DNA from: Heracleum sosnowskyi
Lineage: Eukaryota; Streptophyta; Magnoliopsida; Apiales; Apiaceae
Assembly: GCA_030848705.1 (NCBI GenBank)
Contig: CM061238.1
Location: forward strand, 48,089,133-48,153,132
Reading direction: 5' to 3'
Length of the DNA stretch: 64,000 bases
The notes below the pieces were generated by a model. It saw only the letters and a program-made list of their open reading frames with translations, was not told the origin of the DNA and searched no databases. The translations under genes were made by a program, and so were the position numbers. Shown in pieces: positions 1 to 12,616 of the stretch (its first letter is position 1; each line of letters starts with the position of its first letter).

Positions 1-1690
1 TTTGATGGCGGTTCTGGGCACAAATTCCAAGTCATACTCCCCCAGCTCTACCGACCAAGCCACAACTCTGCCCGAAGCTTCCGGTCTTTGAAGGATCTTT
101 TTCAGGGGTTGATCGGTAACCACTTGCACAGTTCTTCCTTGAAAATAATGGCGTAGTTTCCTTTATGCTACCACTAATCCAAAGGCGAACTTTTCGGCAT
201 TGGGGTATCTTGTTTCCGCGTCCTTGAGTATGTGTGAGACATAGAATACTGGGTGTTGATTCTTTTCGTATTCCTTGACTAACACAGCCCCTAGTGTTCG
301 GTCACTCACTGCTAAGTAGAGTTGCAGTGTTTCTTTGGGGTCGGGCCTCATCAGGAGTGGTGCCTTGACCAGATAATCTTTAACTTCTTCAAATGCCTTC
401 TGGCAGTCCGATCCCCATTCAAAATTTTTTGACCCCCGGAGTACTTCGAAGAACGGTAGGGCTTTCTCGGCCGATCGGGAAATGAACCTTCTCAGGGCAG
501 CCAATCACCCAGTTAGTTTCTGAATGTCCCTGATCGTCTTCGGCGCCTCCATATCAATCATTGCCTTGATCTTCTCAGGATTGGCTTCTATCCCTCTGGC
601 ACTTACCATGTACCCCAGAAACTTGCCACTGGCAACTCCGAACGTGCACTTGCTTGGATTAATTTTCATATTATTTCTCCTGAGTGTTTCAAAACACTCT
701 TTCAGGTCCTCTGCATGGTCTTTAAACATGGATTTCACGATCATATCGTCCACATAGCATTCCATGTTCCGACCAATCTGTTGCTTGAAAACTTTGTTGA
801 TCATTTTCTGGAAGGTTGCCCCTGCATTCTTCAGCCCGAAGGGCATCTTGATGTATGCATATGTACCTTTGGGGGTGATGAATGCTGTCTTTGGAATATC
901 CTCGGCATTCATTGCAATTTGATGATATCCAGAAAAAGCATCTAAAAAGCTAAGTACCTGGTGTCCTGAGGTTGCATCTATTAACTGGTCAATGTTTGGT
1001 AGGGGGTAATGATCCTTCGGACAGGCTTTGTTCAGGTCGGTGTAGTCGACGCACATTCTCCATTTGTTGTTCGACTTCTTGACTACCACCACATTTGCCA
1101 GCCAGTCTGGATACTCAATCTCCTCAATGAACTTTGCCTCCAGCAATTTTTCCACTTCGGCCTGGATGACTTGTTGCCTTTCCATAGCGAAATTCCTCTT
1201 CTTCTGCTTAACCGGCTTTGCATCGGGGTTAACTCTAAGACAATGTTTTGCAACCGAAGGGTCTAAGCCCGGCATGTCCTCCGGCCCCCATGCGAACACA
1301 TCATGGTACTGCCTGATCACTTCAATAACTCTTGCCCTTAACTCAGGCTCCATGTTCTTGCCTATTTGGATCATTTTCCCCGACTGCCCGACATACAGTT
1401 CGACCTCTTCTGTCTCAGTTGCCGGTTCGGCTATAGGGTTGGACAAATCGGCTCCAAATTTTTCTAACTCGATGTTCATCATCTGACGACTGCTTCCTTC
1501 ATCTTCATTTCTCTTCCTTTTCCCTCCTTCAGTCATCTCGACATCTTTGTCTTTCTCAATATCTTCCAACATGATGATTCGGGCAGCTTTCTGATCTCCT
1601 CTCATTTCTCCCACACCATTTTCGGTCGGAAATTTCAACTTCAGATGGGGGACAGAAGCTACCACCTGAAAAGCGCTAAGGATCGCCTTC
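1..1690 (-). pseudogene. Ty3/Gypsy pol fragment (RT and RNase H), family D, broken
   Basis: Reverse transcriptase and RNase H of a Gypsy element read leftward; the rest of pol lies beyond position 1. RT shows FLDAFSGYHQI, the catalytic YVDDMIVKS box and the MPFGLKNAGATFQ block, followed by the RNase H start with YPNAEKFAFGLVVA. The frame is broken three times. A small frameshift near 1665-1690 separates it from the upstream gag-protease frame. TGA at 505-507 stands where the context suggests CGA (arginine). A stop at 163-165 is followed by more in-frame RNase H-like sequence to position 1. The start is not real, because such a pol is made as a polyprotein with gag. The lineage is probably Tat/Ogre-like, judged from the gag layout and primer site; I could not test this with a tree. 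It cannot make a full protein. Confidence 0.9.
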
Positions 1691-3647
1691 CCAGGATTCC
1701 GTTGTACGGACTATCCACCTTTACTACATAAAACTTGGCTTCTTTCTCCATGGTGTAAGGGGCTTTGCCCAGCACGATGGGGAGGTTAATCGTTCCTTCG
1801 ATCAGTACGGGCTGATTCCCGAAACCGTACAGGGGCGCCTCATGACATGGCTCCAACTGCTCGCCCCCTAAGTTCATCTTGCAGTATGTTCTATGATACA
1901 GGATATTGACCGAACTACCACCATCAACTAGAACTCTCCAAATTTTGTTTTCCCCTATTATGGGATTTATGATGAGTGGATCTTCGTGCGGCCATATCAC
2001 GTCCTCAAAATCATCCTCTGTGAAGGTGATAGGCAGGGGCTGTCTGGCCGGATTGGTCTGATACAAGTTGTAGACCTGTCTGGCATATTTCTTTCGGGCG
2101 GTCTTAGTGCACCGCTCCAGCACCGTGCCCCCTGAAATCGTTCGAACTTCACCTCTGTATTTTTCTTCCCTTTCAGGCCCCTTCTCTCTTCTGGGCTCCT
2201 TGGGTTCCAGCTTGTCCCTCAGGTCGCCCTTGTACTGTTCTAAATCTCCTTTCTTCACCATTTTTTCAATTAGCTTCTTCAAATGGTAGCATTCATCTGT
2301 ATTATGCCCCTTATCCTTATGGTACTCGCAATACTTATCCCCATTTTTCTTGTAATCTGGGGTTTTCATTCTGGCTGGCCGAACGAATCCCGGCTTCCCC
2401 TTTATTTCGTGGAGAATCTTTGAGATAGGTGCATTCAAAGGGGTGAACACCGTACTATCTCTATCTCGCTTTCTGTCTGCTCCTCGGTCGGGTCTATTGT
2501 TCGTCAGTCTACTTTTGATGTCTCCACGACCCCTTCGGTCGTCTCTTCCAGAACCTTCATTTCTACGACTTTCTTTATACCCTCCAATAGATTCAAGTTT
2601 CCTTCGGATGACTTCTCCTCTCACATATATATCATTCAAAGATTTAGGAGGAATATCATAAAGAGAAGAGCGGAGTTTTTTACCTTTCACAGGGTCTAAT
2701 CCGGCAGCTAAAAACCCTGCAGCCTTTACTTTGTCCAAGTTGGTGACCATCCCTGCTTCTTCCTTAAACCGGGCTAGGTAATCCCCTAACTCTTCGTTCG
2801 ATCTCTGACGGCAATGAATCAATGCTTCAGTATCCTTCTCCCTTCGGCACAAGTGAGAGTAGTGCCTCAAGAACCTCCTCTTTAATTGGTCGTATGAATG
2901 TATAGATCGGGGTTTTTGCGAACGATACCACATCGTTGCTGGTCCCTTCAAATATGTCTTGAACATCTTGCACAACATGATATCACAGTGTCCCATACCC
3001 GTCATTAGAGACTCATATTTTTCACAGTGGTCTTTCGGGTCTCCTTTCCCACTGAACTCATTCATTTTTGGGAACTGTCCCCCCGAAGGAGGTCGATACT
3101 GTTCAATCTCTTCAGAGACAATGGGTTCATGACTCACCTTCCATTCTCCGAACATGGCCTTTTCCATCCTCTTTATACGATCCCGAACGTGCGAGTCGTC
3201 CTCTTCATCAGAATCGGTCAGAGTGGTTCTGGAACGTGTCTTTCGCGGATGCGATTCGGAGTCCGAAGACCCGTCTTCATCGTCATACGGCCTTTTATCC
3301 CTTCGGTGTTCGGACGACACCTGCGTCACCTCATCGGCCTCGATTGACTCTCTTAATGCCCTTTCTTCTAATTCATATTCTTCCCTACGGAGTTTGATGG
3401 CTTTGAGTCTGAGCATGTCCGCTTCTTTCTTTTTAGCCCGTATCTAGGCTTCCTTATCGGCCTGTTCGGTTACTTTCTGTTTTCCCTTCTTGGTGGCCTG
3501 CTCTTCTCTCCATTTGAGAAGCAATTCTCTCTGTTCTTCGGGGGTCGGTAAAGGACCCTCGTCCCCCTCAGAGTCAAAATTCAATTGCCGATTTATCGGC
3601 GGCGTGATGGTCGAACCCCCAGGGTGTGGAGTTCCATCGGTGGTCAT
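1659..3647 (-). pseudogene. Ty3/Gypsy gag-protease, family D, one in-frame stop
   Basis: Gag polyprotein starting at ATG 3647, downstream of the 5' LTR and primer site. The N-terminus is charged and helical. The retrotransposon gag domain covers roughly 2750-3100 (GPATMWYRSQ, HYSHLCRREKDTEALI). A CCHC-like knuckle (CEYHKDKGHNTDEC) follows near 2310-2350. An aspartic protease motif (LVDGGSSVNILY) sits near 1900-1930, where DGGS replaces the usual DTG/DSG, as in many plant Gypsy elements. TAG at 3444-3446 splits the frame early. The 3' end runs off frame into RT near 1665-1690. Structural and protease functions are inferred from family knowledge. The copy is inactive as it stands. Confidence 0.88.
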
Positions 3648-3685
3648 AATCTCAGTAAATCACAACGCACAATCGATCTGTACGG

Positions 3686-3702
3686 TCCCACAGACGGCGC
3701 CA
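3686..3702 (-). other. Primer binding site of Gypsy family D
   Basis: On the minus strand TGGCGCCGTCTGTGGGA lies 2 bases inside the 5' LTR. Its first nine bases match the complement of the 3' end of plant tRNA-Asp, a primer used by related Gypsy lineages; the rest does not. The same 17 bases occur at 12617-12633. Confidence 0.8.
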
Positions 3703-3704
3703 AA

Positions 3705-4124
3705 TGTTGGAACCAGTTTTTGTCACCTACGTCCGGTCGGACCTGCGAAGAAGAAGAATGCGAGGGTTGGGCCCCCCGATTCACCTCCGATGTGAGAATC
3801 AGTAACTGGTAATCCGAATAGGTAAGCTGAACGTACAGAGAATATGTGTGTATTGTGAATTGTGTATGAATGAAATCTCAAACCTCTTTTCCTTGTTTTA
3901 CCAGTCAGTTTCCATCCCCCCACGTTCCGTGCGTGTCGTTCGTGGTCCTCCTTCTGACCTGGTCATTGTACCGTTGATCGGTCCAATCCACTCGGCCCAG
4001 TCGGTTCAGGACTTCGAAGGTGGGCCTCTTCGGCCTTTGAGTAGTTAATGGGCTTCTTCGGATAAGCTATGGAATATGGGCTGCCACGATCGGCCCCATA
4101 GCTATCAGTGTTCGACCTCTAACA
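3705..4124 (-). repeat. 5' LTR of Gypsy family D
   Basis: A 420-bp block with inverted ends: the plus strand begins TGTTGGAACC and ends CCTCTAACA. It abuts the primer site and lies upstream of gag on the minus strand, so it is the 5' LTR. The 3' LTR is outside the window, so the target duplication (expected partner GGAAT at 4125-4129) cannot be confirmed. Confidence 0.85.
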
Positions 4125-4633
4125 GGAATAACTAGAGTCATTTACGAAAGAAAAAAGGTTGGGTTGTGAGATGAAAATATATCGAATAACAAATTGTACA
4201 AGGCTCCACGGATTTATTAAAATTTTGGGCGACGCATAAGTTTGAACATAAAAAATGAAGGAACAATAATTATAGATCGATCTAACGGATTGGGTAAAAA
4301 GAGTGGATGGGAAATCAACGGGCAAGACACGAATAAAAAGCACAAACCTGTTTGTAAAAAGAGCATTGTTTGTTTACATAAAGAAAACCAACAAGTAGGT
4401 GCTTTTGCATTATCTCTCATTCTCTCTCCCGTAGTCTACATAAACATTTATGTAAATCTGTGCTCTATCCTATGGAGTACTTGTTTTTGCCCGTACAGAA
4501 TCTATTCTGAATTTGTGATTTCTGTGTGTGTGCATGCATATGAGCAGCAGATGAACTGCAGGTTGCCCTTTGCTTTCATTTCTCGACCTTGTAGCTAGCT
4601 AGCTTTCATCATTTACAAATATTCTGGGCACAA
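4125..4633 (+). promoter_or_regulatory. Upstream region of the DUF4408/DUF761 gene
   Basis: No ORF of note. A CT-rich stretch near 4410-4430 (CTCATTCTCTCTCCC) resembles the pyrimidine patch of plant core promoters. It is followed by a short inverted repeat, ACATAAA-CA-TTTATGT, near 4438-4454. I see no clear TATA box at a fixed distance, so the start site is not assigned. The family D Gypsy LTR ends only about 510 bp before the start codon and may influence expression. Confidence 0.4.
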
Positions 4634-5560
4634 ATGTTAATGGCAATTTTGTTAATGGCAAGAGATTTGTTTGGAAATAGAGGGAAGAGCAGGCTGGAAA
4701 CCACAGTTTGGGCTATCCAACTACTACTTTTGTTAGTTGGAATCGTTTCAGTAGTGGTTGTGTTTAAAACAGCTGTCATACCATACTCTTTTTCTAAAGT
4801 CTCTACACTACCGCAACTCTGCCTCTCCCTCAAGTTGTGGCTGTCTCCACCTTACATTTACATCATCATTAATTTCATCATTGTTTTCATAGTTGTTTCT
4901 TCCACTTTCCACCGTCCCAGAGTAAACGAGGAGCAGCATAATGATTATGGTGGTCAATATGCTGATCCTCCTTTACAACAACCAAATGATGATGGAGATT
5001 ATGGTGCCAATTTGCAACATCCAGTGCCAACCCCATCGTCACAATCACTGGATATCAATAACGATCACGATTTCCATTTTCCTAATCAAATTCCTGAAAC
5101 ATCACCATCACTTCCCAATTTAGACACTCCGGAGATTGTTTATTCAGAGAAAATAACAAATGAACAATCTCTGGAAAAAACAACAAATGCAGAGGCACAC
5201 GACTTTCCGGAACACATCAAACACATTTTAGTTACGGAGCATTCGGTGAGCAAAGGCCATGATGAAGAATTTGAGACGATGGAGGCAACTTGGGAGGCTA
5301 TTACTGAGGCCACAAAATCAGCACCAAAAAAGGAGCTGAAGAAGATAGAAACATGGACAAGGCGCAAGAATATGAGGAAATTGGAGACATTTAATGAATC
5401 ATTGTTGGAGAGGCAGAGAGGTGGGCTGATGAGGGATTTGTCAATTGGTCATGCAGAGTTGAACAGCCGGGTTGAAGCGTTTATCAGCAAGTTCAACATG
5501 GATATGAGATTACAACGACAAGAATCCGATGAACGATTTCTAGACATGATTAATCGTTGA
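4634..5560 (+). CDS. DUF4408/DUF761 domain protein, membrane anchored
   Basis: Single-exon host gene of 308 residues, apparently intact. The N-terminus has two hydrophobic segments (about residues 24-46 and 74-90) as in DUF4408 proteins. The middle is acidic, Asn/Pro/His-rich and probably disordered. The C-terminus ends in the DUF761 signature: ELNSRVEAFISKFN followed by MRLQRQES, with final MINR. These proteins are plant specific, often called cotton-fibre expressed proteins, and their biochemical role is not established. ATG 4634 is used because it opens the longest frame; in-frame ATGs at 4643 and 4658 are possible alternatives. It lies between a decayed Gypsy element and the PWP1-like fragment. 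Domain identity is recognised from the C-terminal motif; membrane location is inferred from hydropathy. Confidence 0.85.
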   Translation: MLMAILLMARDLFGNRGKSRLETTVWAIQLLLLLVGIVSVVVVFKTAVIPYSFSKVSTLPQLCLSLKLWLSPPYIYIIINFIIVFIVVSSTFHRPRVNEEQHNDYGGQYADPPLQQPNDDGDYGANLQHPVPTPSSQSLDINNDHDFHFPNQIPETSPSLPNLDTPEIVYSEKITNEQSLEKTTNAEAHDFPEHIKHILVTEHSVSKGHDEEFETMEATWEAITEATKSAPKKELKKIETWTRRKNMRKLETFNESLLERQRGGLMRDLSIGHAELNSRVEAFISKFNMDMRLQRQESDERFLDMINR

Positions 5561-6760
5561 ATGAAGTTTTACTACTGGCTGGCAAGCCAATTGTTGGATC
5601 CGGAGTAAGAACATTTTTGGTTTCTTATTTCTTCTGATTTCTTGTAATAGTGTTGTTGGTTTTAGCGTGAATGTTGACTCACTTAGATTATCAGATTTTG
5701 TACCCTCGTGTCCTCATGTTTTATGAGTTTTGGTTGATTGTAATATGTTGTTATTTTGGTTTCTCAACAGTAAATTATATGATTACGTATATTGGGGAAG
5801 AATTTTGGAAATAAATTTTATGATTCTAGTATTTTTCATAAAAAATTTTAACTTGAGGAAAAAGGGGTCAGTGGCCCAATTTGATCCAACGGCTGGGCTG
5901 GGAGTGAATACAAATCGGACATGCAAACAAAAAAGTTTTAATCTTAAAACAGTATTGAAACGAAATGTTTCTCCAACCTATTTGAACCACTGGACAAAGA
6001 ACCTTTGAAATGATAAAGTAGTTTTGAAAATGACACAACTTCTTAATGTTCATTCATACCATTTGATTCCTGCCTGTAGTTTAGTTCCAAGTATGATTAC
6101 ACAGATCTTGTGTCCGAATATCTGCCGTTTAGTTCTTGTGTTTGGAGCGAAATCGGAATATTTTCTTGCTGTAATTTTGTATTTGTATTTTTTTTTGTTT
6201 TCGTTTAGATTTTTTGCAAAATTATTTCTTCAACTTTCGTTTTGGCTCTCCCAAAATTTGCAATGGAAGTAGAAATGTTTGGCATTAGAAACTATAAGTT
6301 GGTTAGGGATAAAGTTGTGAAGATGTTACAATAACAAATAATAGAAACAAGTGGGGAAATTATACAAACAAGTGGACCTGGTCAGACACTTAATAGAATA
6401 ATATCCGACCTATTCCATCAAATCGAATTAATATTAATATTAGGCATCTAACCTGTGAGGCTTTTCAACTGTAAAGTACAAAGAGAAAAAGGCAAGAGCC
6501 AGACTTCTGTTTATCTTTTATTAGCTATAATATAATAATGGAATTTACTTTATCGTGTACACCTGAATATTTTTAATAATTAAATATAAAATTGGCAAAA
6601 AAGTAATAGTTTAAATAAATAATAATTACTGAAAAAACTTATGATTACACATATATAAAGTAAATAAATTTCAAAAATTAAAATAGAGCATCATAATTCA
6701 TAAATATTAAAAAAATAAATTTATAGTTATACAGGGAAAAGAAAAGGAGGGGGAGGACGA
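5561..6760. other. Intergenic AT-rich DNA
   Basis: 3' flank of the DUF761 gene and AT-rich spacer. I see no gene, LTR end or structured RNA. The AT runs at 6530-6720 are low complexity. Confidence 0.6.
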
Positions 6761-6769
6761 AGAAGAAAG

Positions 6770-7007
6770 GCGCAACTTGTAAGTTGTAAGCATCGTAAAC
6801 CCTCCTGAACCCTTCCGGCTAACCCCTGTAAAATATTTATGCTGAATTAGTAGCCATGCAGATTGTTATATTTTTGTCACTTAAATACCAGAATTTGTGT
6901 ATTTTTTTTGTTGACAGGATAGTTATTAAAGAGATGATAGCATCTATTTCTTGGATCCCTAAGGGGGTTACAGAATCAGCTGGGTCTCCTTCTAAACAGG
7001 AAACAAG
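6770..7007 (+). pseudogene. PWP1-like WD40 gene: leader and first coding exon only
   Basis: From ATG 6934 the sequence reads MIASISWIPKGVTESAG then SPSKQET. This matches the conserved N-terminus of plant PWP1 (periodic tryptophan protein 1), a nucleolar WD40 protein of ribosome biogenesis. A splice acceptor (TTGTTGACAG, ending 6917) precedes it and a donor (AAG then GTACAG) follows at 7008. A donor-like GTAAAA at 6828 suggests a roughly 90-bp intron in the leader. None of the later WD40 exons is visible in the window. The non-coding LTR element at 7671 lies where the next exons would be expected, yet nothing PWP1-like resumes after 13041. So this is a truncated copy or a captured first exon. 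The match is recognised from memory of the family N-terminus. Confidence 0.55.
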
Positions 7008-7665
7008 GTACAGTGCATTCTTTATATATGTTTCTTCCAATTGTTTTCATCTTGTATTATATCCACACTGCATGCAGTATCTTAGGTTTGAGTTTAACAC
7101 GTAATTAGTTAAATAGTTTTTCCTAACTCGCGTTGCTTCTCGATCTTGGCCTACATTGTATGCACCTAAGAAGAATTCGGGAATTTGTTCGTATTTTAGT
7201 ATTTGTGTGCATATAAACAAGCTAAAAAGATCACTAGTATTTGACTCGCCACTGGAGGTTTTGAAGCTAGTATCTCCAAGGATGGGAAAACTCGTGAGCA
7301 CGCTTTGCTTGCATTTGCACTTGGTGTCAAGTAGATAATCTGTTGCTGCAACAAGATGAATGCTACAGAGAATGTTTTCTGGTTCATATACGGTTTTGGG
7401 CTCCTTTGCTTCCTTCAGTGTTCTTTCATTCCTATGTGCTGAAGTAAGACGAGTTGAATCAGGTTTGTTGAATTGAGTCACTAATTCATATTACTGAATC
7501 AAATCCAGCAGGGCACCAAGTGACTTGCATTGTACTGAGTTTTTGTTGAATCTTATCGAGTTGTGAAGCAAGCAGTCATGATTTTTGAAGCTGCAATACT
7601 TTTATGACACTGGAGATTCCACGCTCATAGATGGTGCCTGAAATTTATACGGATTATATGAATAT
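7008..7665. other. Spacer, possible remnant intron of the PWP1-like fragment
   Basis: T-rich plus strand after a splice donor, compatible with an intron, but no acceptor and exon that continue PWP1. Open frames on either strand here look random. Confidence 0.4.
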
Positions 7666-7670
7666 GCCTT

Positions 7671-8074
7671 TGTTGATGTCAATTTTCGTCACGGACGGGA
7701 CATCATCGTTACGGGTATTCGCATAGAGCTTTGATATATATTAATGGTCGTCATGAATGGAGGAGGTTAGGGTTTTTTGAGGAGATTTAGACTGAGCTCG
7801 AGGAGTTATTCTAAGAGAGGAGCTCCAGAATATCGGGTGTCGGATCCCCCTCAAGTTGCCTACGTATCTCTATTATATAGAGAATCAAGTCTACGTAGTT
7901 CTATTAGGATCCACTACCTTTTTTGTAGAGTTCTAGTTAGAACAATACCCCTAAATTTTAGGAGCAAGTCACCTAGTTGTAGTGAGTATCCTCAAATATG
8001 ATACTTTCCGTTATTGGGCCTATTTAATATGGGCTGATACCCGTAGAGAATTGGATTTATATCTTGTACCAACA
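7671..8074 (-). repeat. 3' LTR of the LARD-like element
   Basis: 404 bp, plus strand begins TGTTGATGTC and ends GTACCAACA. It differs from the right LTR by a 3-bp insertion (ATG in CGTCATGAATGG) and a few substitutions. Confidence 0.9.
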
Positions 8075-11000
8075 TGTCCCCAGTATTTATCGGAGCTTTG
8101 CTTCGGTGAATACTTAATTAAAGTATTTTTTTCCTTGATCTCGATCAAACAATATGTCAATCGGTAACACCTCTAATAATTATTGATGATGGTTACATCA
8201 ATTTAGGCGTTATTATTTTTTATATGTTAATGGCTTTGGTTTATCCCGTGATCGAATGATCAGGTTTTCTTTTGGTGTTGACTGGGCCCTGCAACACCTT
8301 ATGTTTGCCATAACACATTTGGGCCTTAGATTTATTAGTAACAAATGTACCAATTTAAGGCTTGTTTTTAACTTGAGCAAAGTTGGATTCGTCAATCCCC
8401 ATATACCAAGCTATCGGGCTAAGTATTTAGCTAGAGCTATGACTAACCAAACTGCCTTATGGTTTGACTAGTTAAGCTTGTGCTTTCGAGTCAAAAAATA
8501 TTAAGTAGCTAACTTTTCTCGGAGCATGGATGAGAGGTCGTCCGTAAGCCACAAATTGTGTCAAAAGACCTTGCTTACCAGTTTCTCATCTTCCGGTTGC
8601 CAGTACCCGGCTTTTTATGTACCATCATAGCTCAAAGGCGGTTTTTCGGTCCATATATTGGCATTATCCTGGCCCCGCAGTGATTGTCGCATTTAAATGA
8701 ATGAGATGGATGAGACAAATAACTGGTTTAGGTCGGATCAAATTTGGCCCACCCCGAGATCTTATCAACTGATCAGGAAGTTAAGATAGTCGAGATGAAC
8801 CACACAGTATATATTACTTGACAAAAATAAAAAAGCGTAAAATAAACATTACTTATCTTTAAGTTTGTGTCCGAGATTCACTTTACTTCCGATATTCAGG
8901 TATTCAGGTTGAACTTAATTGATTCGTCAATTTGCAGAATGTCCCCAGCTCCGTATCATTTTGGCACGATGTTTGCTTGTTAGTACACGTGCAAACTTCA
9001 CAAGAGATATATGAATGCAACATGGTTTATTGATTGCACATAACAAGCATCGGGGCACTTTGTGATTGTTCCAGTAACAAATTTTCTTGTGCATAATTGC
9101 TGCAAACATTTCCAATGCATGCTGCTAGTTCTGCTCAAATGCTTCTGCAGTTTTGTATGCCTCTGTATTGCTTCAGAATTCAGTGCACATTTTATCTGGT
9201 CCACAAAAGCTAGTCACTTTGTCGACCTCTGCACTGTATCTTCTGTGAGGAAACATTACACCTGTACCAGAGAATCGCTACTCTAGAACTAGCCATACTC
9301 TGATTTTTGCTTGGATAATAGGCTTTCGTACTCTCGATTCCATAAAGCCTAGGTGATCTCTACTCCAATGAGCTATATTTTATCTGCATTTTGGAGATAG
9401 AGTTTCTTCTTCTTTGGCAGATTGGTATTGTCTCAGGTGCCTTTTCTTTTTGTTGCGATAAGCTCTTGCAGTACCGTTGATATTTCTCTGGACAACTTGT
9501 TTTTTAATCTTCTCACAGGAAATCTAGTACTATCTTTTTTTATTTGCTAAAATCCCATGTAGCTTCATGATCATGTTCTGATTTGAAAGCCAATGATCAG
9601 CACCATCCCTTCTGGTTTTTGCTCTGCCATGTTGTACTACTACTGCGAATTTGCAGTGAAGAGGCCAATAAATAGGTTTCAGTTTTCTGTATTCTGCAGC
9701 AGGTTTTCTTCACATATATCTTTTTTGTAACTTCTACTGGTACTAACAATCAGATTGCTGAAATGAGTGGCGTTTGTGTTGTAAAGCTGAATATGCCTCT
9801 CAAATGAATAAAAAGTTTATGAACCAAGTTACGCGGCTGGTTACTTAATCAACTAGTGAATTCAATTCAATTTGTGCCAAGTTTTTGTTGAATTACACTA
9901 GGTTGTCATGGATCCAATGCCAGCGTTTCTGGTTATTGTTGATCGAAGTAATGATGCTTCCATCAAGCGACGCCTTTCTTTCTAGAACATTTTGTTTTCA
10001 AGCGAACCAATCAATATGCTAGCAATCGCCAAGCCTTTCTGATTTATGGTTGTTACAGCAGAGAAGTGTTGTTATGAGTTGTGATATTAGAACTATATCC
10101 AGAATCTGTTTAGTTAGTTCTTGAACAAGATTTTGTAGTCCATTTGTCATATGACATGTATAGTGGATTTGCGTAGCGACTTGGCCAAGCCAACTAGTTA
10201 ATCACTCTACTCTATCCACGCAGAAGAAAAATAGTGGACATACTGAAGCTGCTCTTTTCTTTCATCTTCTTTTCAATTCTTCTCATAGCTGCAAATTAGA
10301 ATTTAAGCTGCATGGTTGTTTCCTTTATCATAATCTTTTTTTGCTGCCACGACTAGCGTAATATGGTTGTACTCCACTTTTGCTATTTCAAAAACTTTTG
10401 AAAGACTGGTGGTCATCATAGTTTGCCAACAAGAAGCCAACGGTGTCATTGTTTTTTACTCCTGCTGGTTTCCACTAGCTCCCTTTATTGAACTTTTATA
10501 CAATGCAGCGTTCTTCTAGCGAGCTTCACTCTGCGTCCAAGATTTTAAATTTCGTAAACATGGATTCCACCGACTTGTCATTGCTTCCTGCCTTTCTGTT
10601 GGTACTCAAATGAGATGAAAATTAGGATTTTGTCCTCTGAATTAGCCCCTCTTTTAACAAGTTGATTTATTAAGCTTTGATACTCGTAACAAGCATCTGA
10701 CCACCTGTGTCTTTTTCAAGCAACAACTCAGCAACAAGTTTTGCGGTATGTTCATTGCAGCCTTAAATTGCTACAAACTTTCCTCATGTATGCTTCTAGT
10801 TGTGCTGAATTGCTTTTGATTTCCCCCAAGCAAAGTGCAATTGCCTTAATTTTGTTAATGATAAATGACCTCTGAAAACAAGCTCAAATTCATGTTACTC
10901 TGGCTTTTAGCTGGTGATTGAGCACCAACGAATCCTCTCACATACTTGTGCGAACAATAGATCTTCTCAATAAGCCTTAAATCACAAGAGTGACATGGGT

Positions 11001-12616
11001 TTAAACATATTGTCTACAAGAGTTATGTTATTCCACATTAATCAGCCCACTGCATACATGTTTTGAACAAGCCTTTCTTTTTGCTGGTTGTTACCCGGTT
11101 CTGCAACACACATTTGACAATAGGAATCCCTTGAACATCAAAATTTGCTCATGTTTTTTTTTAAAAGACCCCATCTGATTTTTCTATTCTCTCTTCTTTT
11201 TGTTTAATAAACCTGCTGCTTCCTGTGCATTAATCAGGCTCACTGCATGTTGACTCTGGCTGTCTACCTGCTGCTTGTCATGAGAAGGTTGGTGTCTATT
11301 TTCTCTTGCCGCCTTGTGCTTCTTGCAACATTTACTTGAGAATCTATTTTCAACGATGTTTCAGAATTCATATTTAACCAGAAACTAGTAGCATACATGC
11401 ACTAATAAGTGCAGCTGCATGTCTCCTTGTAGGTTTAAATGCTAATTTTTGTATTAGCCTGTCTAGTGCTGTCAAATTTGGCGACACTCTTTTTCTCCTC
11501 AATTATCTGCAGCTCATAATCTTTGTTGTTGAAATTTGCAATAAACTCTTGCAGTCTGCTATTTTAGACCTCTCTATCAGAAAGATTATGTTGAGGCTAC
11601 TTCTTCCTTCGATTTATTTTACTGCATTTTTCTGTCGTTGATCTCCTTCTCTTTTCCTCCAGTTTGATGTGTTCATTCTGTGTGTGACGCACCTCTGGTA
11701 ATGTGAGCAGATTGCCAAGCATACTGGAAATTTATTCCTGATCTGCTACTTATATTTATCTTGGAGATGCAGCACATTTGCAATATTTTCTTTATTGTCA
11801 CTTCAGTTGACTTCTGTTGCACATGCATGTCATGACTTGACAGCATGGTTCAGTGGTAATCCTGCAGCCCTCGTTGCAGGTATTTTTCCGTCGTTGATTG
11901 TGTCTGATATTAGTGAAACCTCGTGAACACAAAAATAAATATTGTTTCCAAGTTCCATCTTCTGTTTTCTCTAATGAGTTTGTCTACTCGCATATCCACT
12001 ATGATGTTGAAATTAATGGTTTAAAAGATCATGAATCATGGTTGCAGACTTCAGTTCCGGTAATTATTGGCGTGAAGTAGCATAATTCCAATGTAATTCA
12101 CTCGGACCTCGTCAAAACCAAGAACTAACAAATTAACATCAAAGTCATGTTATTAATAACATTAAAAACACATAACAATGTGTAGTGATTCATAAATCTA
12201 AAGTACGGACATGGGGCTTAATTTATATTACTAAATAAATAGAGTACATACTTGTCACACACGTACTCAAAACACAATCATCAACATGCATATACAGATA
12301 TGTCACGTACGTTTTCAACAGTTAAACAAAGAAGCTGGTAAATTGTTTCGGTAAACAAACACTAATTTTTGAATATGCATGGTAAACAAACACTATCAAT
12401 CTCTTGGCTTAATTAATAAACCGGTATTATAAACTATACATCCAAGATAACTCATGTGTCCTCAGAGGGTATACAAAACACATTAATTTAAACTTATCTG
12501 GTCATGAAAACTGTTGTTCATCTGCCTTCCATGTATTTGGGAATTAATTTGATGATCCTCCTGTTCACGTCTAATATCTTCCTAAAATTTTAGAATAAAG
12601 TATTTCTCTATACGAT
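8075..12616 (-). other. Non-coding interior of the LARD-like element
   Basis: No ORF longer than about 90 codons and no retrotransposon motif on either strand. From about 8880 onward the plus strand is T-rich and intron-like (A-rich in the element's own sense). The sequence may derive from a host transcript or may be degenerate element DNA; I cannot tell. A polypurine tract next to the left LTR is weak (CTGGGGACA on the minus strand). Confidence 0.6.

Noticed and set aside
1009..1486. Plus-strand ORFs over the Gypsy D RT and gag
   Set aside because: Antisense shadows of the RT and gag reading frames.
7047..7481. 144-residue minus-strand ORF
   Set aside because: Low-quality composition, no recognisable domain, and located in apparent intron DNA; most likely chance.
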